Source: CAZAQS01 sp046485135
Lineage (GTDB): Bacteria > Chloroflexota > Anaerolineae > Anaerolineales > UBA4823
Direction: 5' to 3'
Assembly: GCA_046485135.1 (NCBI GenBank)
Contig: JAWOHN010000218.1
Location: 1-15,141, forward strand
Length of the DNA: 15,141 nucleotides
Below are positions 6,408 to 13,237 of this stretch, piece by piece (within the stretch, counting starts at the first letter, position 1; each line of letters opens with the position of its first letter). The translations under genes were made by a program, and so were the position numbers. Under the pieces are notes generated by a model. It was not told the origin of the DNA and ran no database searches. It worked only from the letters and a program-made list of their open reading frames with translations.

Positions 6408-9307
6408 ACGTTGAAATCGAAAAGAAAAATCGCTTAGATTTCTGGGCTTACGTTTTATTTTGGTCGTGGAATGTCATCTTCCTGTCCTTCATGGTTTTCG
6501 GCTTTGCCCCCCGTTTGCTGCCAGAAGTGATGTTTGCCATTCGCGGTGGCACCCTGCCAGTCCGGTACTTGATGTATGCAGTTCTGCTCAGCAGCATTCC
6601 GTTGGTTGCGGTCATTTTGGGCATAACCCGCCTGCGGCGCGCCCCTGCTCAATTATTAGCGCTCGGTTACGTTGTCGAGGGGCCTTTGATGCTTCTGCTG
6701 GCGATCCGCTTTTTCGTAATTCGCCAAGCGACCCCCGGCCTCCAGTTCTTACTGGCAATAGCCATACTGGGGATGCTCGCTTTCCTCTGGCGATTGCTCG
6801 ACCGGCACAGCGAACCGCGCGGCCGGCTGCTGAGCTGGATTCGCCTGGCAGGTCTTACCTTGATGGCTCTCACCAGCCTTTACGCCGCTCTTTGGATCGC
6901 TTTTTATGCACTGCCCCTCAGCAAGCTCGGTTTGGATGGTTTTGTGACCATCCTGAAGGATTTTCCCGCTTTCTTGCGCAATATTTGGCATAGTATCCAA
7001 AATTTAGTGCAGAGTGGTCTTAGCTGGATCCCCTTCACCGTGCTGGGGTTCATCCTGGCGCTTTACACCGCCACTCTTTTCGTCCTGGCCCCCCTCGCTT
7101 TTCCATGGCTCAGCTTGCGGGCTTGGTGGCGCGAGCTTAAAGCGCTGGCTGGTCGCCACGGTTGGCTGCTTCCATCGATGAGCGTGATCTTAGTGACGGT
7201 TGTCTCGGCTACGCTTTTCGTGCTTGCCAATCGCCAACCCCAGCGGCAGGCTTTTGAGCTGCTCTCGAACCCGCCCGCTACGATCCAGGAGGCAGAAGCC
7301 CTGCTCGAGCAAAAAGAGAGCATCCGCGCCGGTTTGCTCAACGCCTACCTGTCGTCTTTTCGTTACATCAGCGCCCAGGGAGAGGTACGCCATATCAGCA
7401 ATATCTACCGTGATGTCTTTTATCTCGACCACAAACAGGCTTTTGCCGTCCAGCGAATCTACGAGGGGGTGGCCCTTCCGTTGATTTACGAGCCGGTAAA
7501 CCCGCCCGCGACGATCTTTATAGAAGATAACCGCGCCTTTAGCGAAGAGCCCCGCCAGGCTGCCCAACTTTACCTGCGTTTCTTTGACCAGCCGATCACT
7601 GAGGGCGAACGCCCTGCCCTGGTAAATGCTGCCCGCTCTACCTGGTCTTCGGGTCAGGCTGAGGCTGCCTGGCAGGCCGTGGATGACCGGGAAGTCCACC
7701 TGCTGCGTCAAGAGGTCACCGTAAGTGAGCATGGGGATTGGGCGGAGATCGAGATTTTTGAAGTCTACCAAAACCGCACTGACCGCAATCAGGAGGTGAT
7801 CTACTACTTCAACCTGCCTGAGTCGACGGTCTTCACCGGGTTGTGGCTGGGTAATAGCCCCGATCGCGATCAGGCCTTTGATTACCGTGTCGCCCCACGC
7901 GGCGCAGCCCAGGGGGTCTACCGCGAGCAGACCCGCCGGAATCTGGACCCTGCCTTGCTTGAGCAGATCGGTCCTCGCCAATATCGCTTGCGGATCTTCC
8001 CGGTGACGCCCATGCGCTTCGCCTTTGATGCGAATATGGGGCGGGAGCAGATTTCCGAAGGCGACCCACTCTACCTGTGGGCGACCTATCGGACCCTGGC
8101 CGCGGATGACGCCTGGCCCCTGCCGCGCCTGGCTTATAAACAGAACGTTTTCTGGGATAATGCCACTGAAAGGTTGGTGAACGGCGAGCCTTGGGACGCC
8201 CGCTTCGAAGGCTGGCTGCCAGAGGGCGTGCTTGCTTCGGCTGCTATCCAGCCAGCCCCGCACCGGGTGGATCTGCCCGGCGGTGAGAGCATCCTGGCGC
8301 TCCCCGCTTCCCAGCTCGAGCCCCCACAGCTGCCAGCCGACCTGCGCCTGGCGGTGGTGCTCGACCGCTCTTTGAGCATGGAGGCTTACGCCGGCGAAGT
8401 CTTGCAGGCCTTTAACGATCTTCAGGCCGCCTTCCCCACCAGCGTGGATGTTTACCTCACCGCTTCTGAGTTCCGCGGTGAGCCGCCGCAGGTGGTTTCG
8501 ATCGCTGATTTCGACCCGCAGGGGATCGTCTACTTCGGCGGGCAGAACCCCGCTGAGCTGCTCCAGCAGTTCAACCAGCTGAGCGCCGCAAAGGACTACT
8601 CCGCTGTGCTCGTGCTTAGCGATGGCGGCGCTTACGAGCTGGGTGTGAGCGATGCCCGCCCGCAGATCCCTGCCGCCCCGCTGTGGATGGTGCACCTGGG
8701 TAGCGATATTCCCCTGGGCTACGACGATATCACCTTGCAGGCGATCCAGGCTTCCGGTGGAGGTGTGACCGGTAGCCTCGAGGATGCCTTGACCCGCATC
8801 GCTTTCTCCTTTGCTGAAAACAACCTCCCCGACTCTGAGTTCAGCGCTACCCGCGACCTGGTCGATGGCTATCTCTGGGCGCTGCTTCCCAGCGACCAGG
8901 CGGACAACATTGCCCCCGGTCTAGCCGTCGCCCCTGTTCAGGATGGCTTCAACGCCCTCGCCGCCCGGCGCCTGGTGTTGGCGGAAATGCAGCGCAACCG
9001 CGCCATGTTGGACGAGCTGCCCGTTCTGGACCGGATCCATGCCCTGGCGGTTGAGAACAGCATTGTCACTCCTTACTCGTCCATGATCGTGCTCGTCCTC
9101 CCCGAGCAGCACCGCCTGTTGGACCAGTTGGAGCAGAGCGGCGACCGCTTCGAGCGCGAGTTCGAGGAGCTTGGTGAGACCACCCCAGCGACCCCCACGC
9201 CGCTTGTGGGTGTGCCCGAGCCGCACGAATGGCTGTTGATCTCCCTGGCAGCCGCCATGCTCGTCTACTACGCATGGACGAAGCGTTCCCGTATGGTAGG
9301 CATCTAA
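6404..9307 (+). CDS. PEP-CTERM integral membrane protein with VIT-like and vWA-like regions
   Basis: The protein has 967 residues, with an AAGGAG site before ATG 6404, which overlaps the xrtO stop. Residues 12-275 contain about seven hydrophobic segments and no cleavable signal peptide. A large presumably extracellular region follows. Residues 425-545 resemble a VIT domain (EVTVSEHGDWAEIEIFEVYQN). Residues 648-800 resemble a von Willebrand A fold with MIDAS start DRSLS (Asp654, Ser656, Ser658) and VLVLSDGG (Asp740). NSIVTPYSS at 885-893 is typical of VIT/vWA proteins. A Thr/Pro linker leads to VPEPHEW (937-943), a TM helix (about 943-957) and the basic end TKRSR, a PEP-CTERM signal. It matches what I recall as the PEP-CTERM integral membrane family. 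It is most likely the dedicated exosortase substrate; its surface role is unknown. Confidence 0.9.
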   Translation: MNVEIEKKNRLDFWAYVLFWSWNVIFLSFMVFGFAPRLLPEVMFAIRGGTLPVRYLMYAVLLSSIPLVAVILGITRLRRAPAQLLALGYVVEGPLMLLLAIRFFVIRQATPGLQFLLAIAILGMLAFLWRLLDRHSEPRGRLLSWIRLAGLTLMALTSLYAALWIAFYALPLSKLGLDGFVTILKDFPAFLRNIWHSIQNLVQSGLSWIPFTVLGFILALYTATLFVLAPLAFPWLSLRAWWRELKALAGRHGWLLPSMSVILVTVVSATLFVLANRQPQRQAFELLSNPPATIQEAEALLEQKESIRAGLLNAYLSSFRYISAQGEVRHISNIYRDVFYLDHKQAFAVQRIYEGVALPLIYEPVNPPATIFIEDNRAFSEEPRQAAQLYLRFFDQPITEGERPALVNAARSTWSSGQAEAAWQAVDDREVHLLRQEVTVSEHGDWAEIEIFEVYQNRTDRNQEVIYYFNLPESTVFTGLWLGNSPDRDQAFDYRVAPRGAAQGVYREQTRRNLDPALLEQIGPRQYRLRIFPVTPMRFAFDANMGREQISEGDPLYLWATYRTLAADDAWPLPRLAYKQNVFWDNATERLVNGEPWDARFEGWLPEGVLASAAIQPAPHRVDLPGGESILALPASQLEPPQLPADLRLAVVLDRSLSMEAYAGEVLQAFNDLQAAFPTSVDVYLTASEFRGEPPQVVSIADFDPQGIVYFGGQNPAELLQQFNQLSAAKDYSAVLVLSDGGAYELGVSDARPQIPAAPLWMVHLGSDIPLGYDDITLQAIQASGGGVTGSLEDALTRIAFSFAENNLPDSEFSATRDLVDGYLWALLPSDQADNIAPGLAVAPVQDGFNALAARRLVLAEMQRNRAMLDELPVLDRIHALAVENSIVTPYSSMIVLVLPEQHRLLDQLEQSGDRFEREFEELGETTPATPTPLVGVPEPHEWLLISLAAAMLVYYAWTKRSRMVGI

Positions 9308-9377
9308 CCAGCTTACCAACTCGCCAGATATTTCCGTAAGTCGGAGTTCCCAAGCTTCAATTGCGTAAGTTTTCCTA

Positions 9378-10364
9378 TTAAACTTTCCCAAACCACGCGT
9401 TAAGGGCAGGCAGATGGTCCTGGTAATGCTGGTAGGTGTTTTCTGCCAGTAGCTTCCAGGGTAGCCATTCCGCTGGCATTTCACGGAAGCGACTGGGATC
9501 GTGCAGGTCCTCCTCCGCCAGCTTTTCCAGCTCCTGGATTAATTCCTGGGAAACCTGCTTGGATTCTCTTTTCACCTGTTCTAGCGGCAGGTCGCGCAGT
9601 CGCTCATAAATGGCCTGGTTGCGCTCGTCCAGGGGTAATTGCCATAGGTCGGAGCCAACCAGAGCCCTTTCCCGTAAAACCCCCAGCATCTCACGCTCGT
9701 GCCAAGTCAGGTGGGCAATCACATCCTTGAGTGTCCAATGCCCGCTGGGGCCAGGTTCAAGCATGCGCTCATCTCCCACCCGGCTGGCCAGATCATCCCA
9801 TTGGATGCGGGACTCAAACACCAATTGGATCAGGCGGTCTTTATCCATTTGCTCGTCCAAGGGTTCGCCCTGCTCGGTCCGGAAGGGGGCCTGGTTGTCG
9901 ATATCTCCCACGAAATCGGGCAGATCCGTATGTCCCAACAGCTGGCGCACAGCCATGCCTTCTCCCAGGTGGTACCAGTAATGGTAGATCGTGCGCAGCA
10001 TAAAGGTGCCTATGCTAGAAAACCCCTGCAGTATCGGGCTGCGGAGGTAATCCGTAGTCAGCTGCTCCAGCCAGGGGTCGGCGGCCTGGGTGACCTGCTG
10101 CCAGGCCGCCCACATCTCCTCCACCGGTGGAGTCGAGCCCGGTTTGCCATACGCCAGGAGCTCGTTCAGCTCCGGCAGCAAGATCTGCCCCTGGGCTCGC
10201 TGCAGCCAATAGCGCTGCTCCTGCCAGACCAGGTGACCGACCATCCAACTGATACAGTTCATGCGCCCGAAGCGCTGCTGGGCTGCTGGCCCAACGACGT
10301 CGCTCAAGCCGCGTTTGAACTCGGCCCGGGCAAAGCGAAGCTGATCTACGAGTGGGTGGGGCAT
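9378..10364 (-). CDS. Tandem DinB-like four-helix protein
   Basis: The protein has 328 residues from the ATG at 10364, which has GGAGGG 5 bases upstream. The frame extends to 10391 without a ribosome site there. Two DinB/YfiT-type domains lie in tandem. Domain 1 (about 1-150) has NCISWMVGHLVWQE with His44 and YHYWYHLGE with His128 and His132. Domain 2 (about 170-325) has HWTLKDVIAHLTWHE with His218 and His222, and NTYQHYQDHLPAL with His313 and His317. Such histidines bind a divalent metal in DinB proteins, many of which are thiol S-transferases. The reaction here cannot be named. The gene is monocistronic and convergent with the exosortase operon, with a 70-bp gap and no clear terminator hairpin. 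A TACAAT at 10421-10426 (minus strand) could be its -10 box. Confidence 0.85.
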   Translation of the reverse strand: MPHPLVDQLRFARAEFKRGLSDVVGPAAQQRFGRMNCISWMVGHLVWQEQRYWLQRAQGQILLPELNELLAYGKPGSTPPVEEMWAAWQQVTQAADPWLEQLTTDYLRSPILQGFSSIGTFMLRTIYHYWYHLGEGMAVRQLLGHTDLPDFVGDIDNQAPFRTEQGEPLDEQMDKDRLIQLVFESRIQWDDLASRVGDERMLEPGPSGHWTLKDVIAHLTWHEREMLGVLRERALVGSDLWQLPLDERNQAIYERLRDLPLEQVKRESKQVSQELIQELEKLAEEDLHDPSRFREMPAEWLPWKLLAENTYQHYQDHLPALNAWFGKV

Positions 10365-10506
10365 GGTACCCTCCAATTTGATTCTTCTCAAGTTTGCGCA
10401 TGTTTACAGGGCTATTGTAGCAAAAAATGAGCTGAAATTTGGAGGAGACAATTACATTCGATTGATTTTACACTTATGGACATAGATGAGACAAACGGAT
10501 GACTTT

Positions 10507-10611
10507 TTAGCCAGGGTCATGCCCGAGCAGCATTCGTCCACCTGCGACAATGGCCATGGCGCCAATTATGAACGCCAGGAATGCCGTAATTTTAGTAAGC
10601 CTGGGCGGCAT
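10507..10611 (-). CDS. 34-residue single-TM peptide, possibly a truncated membrane-protein remnant
   Basis: This reading frame is too short for routine calling. It starts at an ATG inside the end of the zinc-ribbon gene and has GGAG 6 bases upstream. It encodes one hydrophobic helix (about residues 9-24, with FLAFIIGAMAIVAGG) followed by RMLLGHDPG and a TAA stop. It is the last frame of the minus-strand operon. Reading through the TAA as a sense codon would give only about ten more residues before the next stop. The sequence looks like the first helix of a longer membrane protein, so it may be the intact end of a broken gene. Alternatively it is a genuine small membrane peptide. Confidence 0.4.
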   Translation of the reverse strand: MPPRLTKITAFLAFIIGAMAIVAGGRMLLGHDPG

Positions 10612-10816
10612 ATTCTACTCCATTGATCCAAAACTCATCCCAATCAGTTGGTTTTCCTCTCCAGACCAACTCCAGGCCGGAGGAGGCAGCCGGCCTGGGT
10701 TGGCAGCATGGATATCCGGGCGGAAACAGTGGCCGGCCGCAGCTTTGACAGACTGATCCGATCAGCTGGTAGCGTTGCTGGCGTAAGCGCCAGTGGGTGG
10801 GGGGATGATAGCTCAT
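10592..10816 (-). CDS. Short DUF35-type zinc-ribbon protein, probably truncated or frameshifted
   Basis: The protein has 74 residues. Its ATG overlaps the stop of the upstream membrane-protein gene as ATGA, so it is translationally coupled. The start, WRLRQQRYQLIGSVCQSCGR followed by LFPPG, fits the rubredoxin-like zinc ribbon of DUF35 (acyl-CoA-associated OB-fold) proteins. The first Cys pair is at 23 and 26. The second knuckle, normally CPxC, is instead CysCys at 37-38, and the OB-fold of about 80 residues is missing. A shift of frame near 10717 would read R-D-I after FPP, as many full-length relatives do. This points to a decayed gene. DUF35 partners (thiolase or HMG-CoA synthase-like) are absent here. 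Confidence 0.55.
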   Translation of the reverse strand: MSYHPPTHWRLRQQRYQLIGSVCQSCGRPLFPPGYPCCQPRPAASSGLELVWRGKPTDWDEFWINGVEYAAQAY

Positions 10817-11424
10817 CCGAATGAAAAGCCTCCCACAAACGCAGCAGTCATAAGTAATAATAATCCTGGCAGGATCTTCAAGATGTTTTGTTTGGATAAA
10901 ATTGGCTGGCCTGCTTTGAGAAATGCTAATAGCAACCCGCCCAGGCCAATCAACGCTCCTCCAAGCCCAACCAGAGCAAAGCCAGCCGGTGTCACTTCGC
11001 GCAGTACCAAGTGCAACGGCAGAAAGGTGATCAGCAGGCCTGCAACCCCATGCACCAGCGCCAGGAACAACACAGGCAGCCGTCCGGGCATGGGCAGGCT
11101 GCGAGTCAGGATGATTCCGACCATACCTGCTCCGGCAAAGATGAGATAATAATTTCGCCAATTTGGTAAGTACTGCCAGATCAGGCCAGTCGACAGGCTG
11201 AGCGGGATCAGGGTCGCTGCAATCACCACGATTGGGCTATCAAGCACTTCAAATCCCAAAATAATTAGCAGTAATCCTGCCAGCAGCAGGACTCCAAAAG
11301 CTACCGTGTAAGCACATATTGGCCCAGTCCCCATGTGATCGATGCCCACGACAATTTGGTAGGCAGCCAACAGACCGGTAATCAGGAGCAGGATGCGATC
11401 GCGGATAGACATCTTATAACCCAT
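10813..11424 (-). CDS. Small polytopic membrane protein, paralogue of the gene at 14839-15141
   Basis: The protein has 203 residues and about six TM helices. The second half, residues 116-203 (from PVLFLALVHGVAGLL to the end), aligns along its whole length with the partial protein at the right edge of the window. Shared marks are HGVAGL, VG-x-GG-x-LIGLGG, LAF-x-x-AG and LLFLMT/LLLLMT-x-AF. So the operon carries two related copies on either side of the oxidase-like gene. A His in the first helix region (GIDHMG) and the conserved His of HGVAGL are the only candidate ligands. The start is uncertain: ATG 11424 overlaps ubiA by 11 bp, and ATG 11412 follows it by one base. Function is unknown, perhaps an accessory or heme-binding subunit. 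Confidence 0.8.
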   Translation of the reverse strand: MGYKMSIRDRILLLITGLLAAYQIVVGIDHMGTGPICAYTVAFGVLLLAGLLLIILGFEVLDSPIVVIAATLIPLSLSTGLIWQYLPNWRNYYLIFAGAGMVGIILTRSLPMPGRLPVLFLALVHGVAGLLITFLPLHLVLREVTPAGFALVGLGGALIGLGGLLLAFLKAGQPILSKQNILKILPGLLLLMTAAFVGGFSFG

Positions 11425-12277
11425 ACATCACAAGTAGCAACATAGAGGACAACATATACAGGGAAGCGTATTTGAAAAGCCCAAAATTGGCTCGCTCTGA
11501 AGGTCGTATTATGCTACCAGCAGCTAAGGTCAGCAATCCAGCAGAGAGGACGATCAGCATCCGCAGGTAACCCCAGGTCATACCCACTCCATAGGCTGCC
11601 AGGCCGATAGAAAGGGCAGCCAGGATGCTGGAGGCAACAATGGTAGCTCGGGTAAACTGGACGCTGTAAATGGATGGGAAGGTTGGGATACCTGCAGCAG
11701 CATAATCAGTACGATATTTCAGACTGAAAGTCATTATATGGGTTGGGATCCAGAATAAAACTGACAAAGCCAGCATGATCCCAATCCAATCGACCGTGCC
11801 TAATCCCAGGGCGCGGCCAGCCAGGATGGGCATGCCGCCAGACAAGCCTCCCCAGAGGATACTCCAACAAGTGCGGCGCTTCAGCCAAATCGTATAAATA
11901 ACTACATCGAAGAACAATCCGGCAAATACAATCAAACCATAAAGTGGTTGGATCAGTGCGGCCCAGCCAACACCCAGGATTGACAGTAGCAAGCCGAAAC
12001 CCAATGCCTCTTGTTGATCAATCTCCTGCGCAGCAAGGGGTCGTTTGCACGTACGTTTCATCTTTCGGTCGATATCCCGGTCATACCACATGTTCAGGAT
12101 GGTGCTGCCACTGATCGCCAGGAACAGGCTGCCAGCCAGGCTTAAGAGAGTTGTCCAATGGGTAACCGGGCATTTTGCGCTCATATAGCCAGCCAGCCCG
12201 GTTGTTAACAGCAGACCGGTTTGCAGGCTCTTAATCAGCGGAAAATAGAGACGCAGTTTCATAAGCAAGGTTTTCAT
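11414..12277 (-). CDS. ctaB: UbiA-family prenyltransferase, heme O synthase-like
   Basis: This 287-residue membrane enzyme has about eight to nine helices and is of the protoheme IX farnesyltransferase type, which makes heme O from heme B and farnesyl diphosphate. The prenyl-diphosphate site NMWYDRDID (62-70) shows the N-x3-D-x3-D pattern. KRTCKRPL (74-81), LKRRTCWSILWGG (132-144) and WIPTHIMTFSLKYRTDYAAAGIP (176-198, His180) correspond to the CtaB/CyoE loops, whose usual form is PPHFWALAL. The P-T-H variation is off-consensus but keeps the histidine. An AAGGA site lies 7 bases before ATG 12277, 9 bp after the SUMF1 stop. Its presence beside an oxidase-like subunit supports a farnesylated heme in that protein. 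Another UbiA substrate cannot be excluded. Confidence 0.85.
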   Translation of the reverse strand: MKTLLMKLRLYFPLIKSLQTGLLLTTGLAGYMSAKCPVTHWTTLLSLAGSLFLAISGSTILNMWYDRDIDRKMKRTCKRPLAAQEIDQQEALGFGLLLSILGVGWAALIQPLYGLIVFAGLFFDVVIYTIWLKRRTCWSILWGGLSGGMPILAGRALGLGTVDWIGIMLALSVLFWIPTHIMTFSLKYRTDYAAAGIPTFPSIYSVQFTRATIVASSILAALSIGLAAYGVGMTWGYLRMLIVLSAGLLTLAAGSIIRPSERANFGLFKYASLYMLSSMLLLVMYGL

Positions 12278-12286
12278 TAGCGATCC

Positions 12287-13237
12287 TTATCTGGCGCAGC
12301 GAAATCCTACCGCCGGGCTATAGTATTGCGGCCCAGCACTGTTGTATTTCCACACGCGCAGGTCTACCTCGTAAGAGTAGAAACTGCCGCCGCGCATATG
12401 TCGGTAATGTTGCTTGGGATAGATATCGCCAGTCCACTGCCAGACATTTCCAGCCATATCGTACAGGCCATAGGGGCTGGCCGAATCGAGAGTCTGGTAG
12501 CCGTCATAGATCTGGCCGTTATAGAAGCCGACCGGGGTAGTATTGCCTAATTTACCGAACATCTTTACAAACAAGTCGAAAGATGAATAAAAGTTAGCAT
12601 TGTTGCGCTCGATCTCTTTACCCCAAGGGAAGGGTAGCGCATAGCCATCAATGACCTCAGTGCCACGGGCTGCTTTTTCCCATTCGATCTCGCTTGGCAA
12701 GCGCCAGCCATAATGTTCGCAATAAGCCTGAGCGCCAAACCAGGTCACCATCGTCATGGGGTGGTTGGAATACTCGTTGATGGCGCTGAATGTCTCTCCA
12801 TCGTATGCCAGGCGCAAGCCATTGGCTTCCATAGGCAGGTGTAGTTTTTCGCCGGCTTTGATCTCCTCCTCGTGTTTATAACCATAGAAAGGGTCGCCCG
12901 GATAGTAGCCAGCCACCCCAATCTCTACCCAGACTGTTTCACCCGCCTCTACCTCCACCTCACCTATCCGAACAGCGCCAGCTGCCATTGTTTCATTCAG
13001 GTACTGTGCATATTGCTCGTTGGTTACATTGGTGACCATGATTTCATAGTCATAGTCCACTAGGGTAGTGTGCTCATGCTGCCCATAGGGAAATTCGCCT
13101 GCTGGGATTAATGCCCAGCTTTCTGGATCTACCCCGGTGTCAATATAAGGGGGCGTGATGGCGCCTATACTTGGAGCTGGCGCACAGGCGCTTGCTAGAA
13201 AGATAATTAGGATCAGGCTAAACAGGGCGCGCTTCAT
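12287..13237 (-). CDS. Lipoprotein with FGE-sulfatase (SUMF1/NirV-like) domain, non-catalytic ending
   Basis: I start at ATG 13237, not at the frame's first Met at 13381, because this ATG overlaps the oxidase-like stop (ATGA), has GGAGG upstream and opens a lipoprotein signal, ALFSLILIIFLASAC (Cys18). This gives 316 residues. The mature part is an FGE-sulfatase domain: IPAGEFPYG, TNEQYAQYL, PMTMVTWFGAQAYCEHYGWRLPSEIEWEKAARG, YGLYDMAGNVWQW, RGGSF and GFRCAR. Near the end (280-316) the paired active-site cysteines of true formylglycine-generating enzymes are missing. It should therefore be a structural or electron-transfer partner, like NirV-type proteins found beside denitrification genes, rather than a sulfatase activator. 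Anchored outside the membrane, it may assist the adjacent oxidase-like protein. Confidence 0.88.
   Translation of the reverse strand: MKRALFSLILIIFLASACAPAPSIGAITPPYIDTGVDPESWALIPAGEFPYGQHEHTTLVDYDYEIMVTNVTNEQYAQYLNETMAAGAVRIGEVEVEAGETVWVEIGVAGYYPGDPFYGYKHEEEIKAGEKLHLPMEANGLRLAYDGETFSAINEYSNHPMTMVTWFGAQAYCEHYGWRLPSEIEWEKAARGTEVIDGYALPFPWGKEIERNNANFYSSFDLFVKMFGKLGNTTPVGFYNGQIYDGYQTLDSASPYGLYDMAGNVWQWTGDIYPKQHYRHMRGGSFYSYEVDLRVWKYNSAGPQYYSPAVGFRCAR

Noticed and set aside
7190..8695. 501-codon open frame on the minus strand
   Set aside because: It lies wholly antisense to the PEP-CTERM protein gene, which has motifs, a ribosome site and operon overlap. The antisense product has no recognisable motif and is a by-product of GC-rich codon usage.
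9308..9377. Intrinsic terminator between the convergent genes
   Set aside because: Only an AT-rich AAGTTT/AAACTT pair with no GC stem was found, so no terminator is claimed.
9699..10430. 243-codon open frame on the plus strand
   Set aside because: It is antisense to the tandem DinB gene; it shows no family motif and has no ribosome site.
12287..13237. True formylglycine-generating enzyme activating a sulfatase
   Set aside because: The catalytic cysteine pair is absent and no sulfatase gene is in the window.
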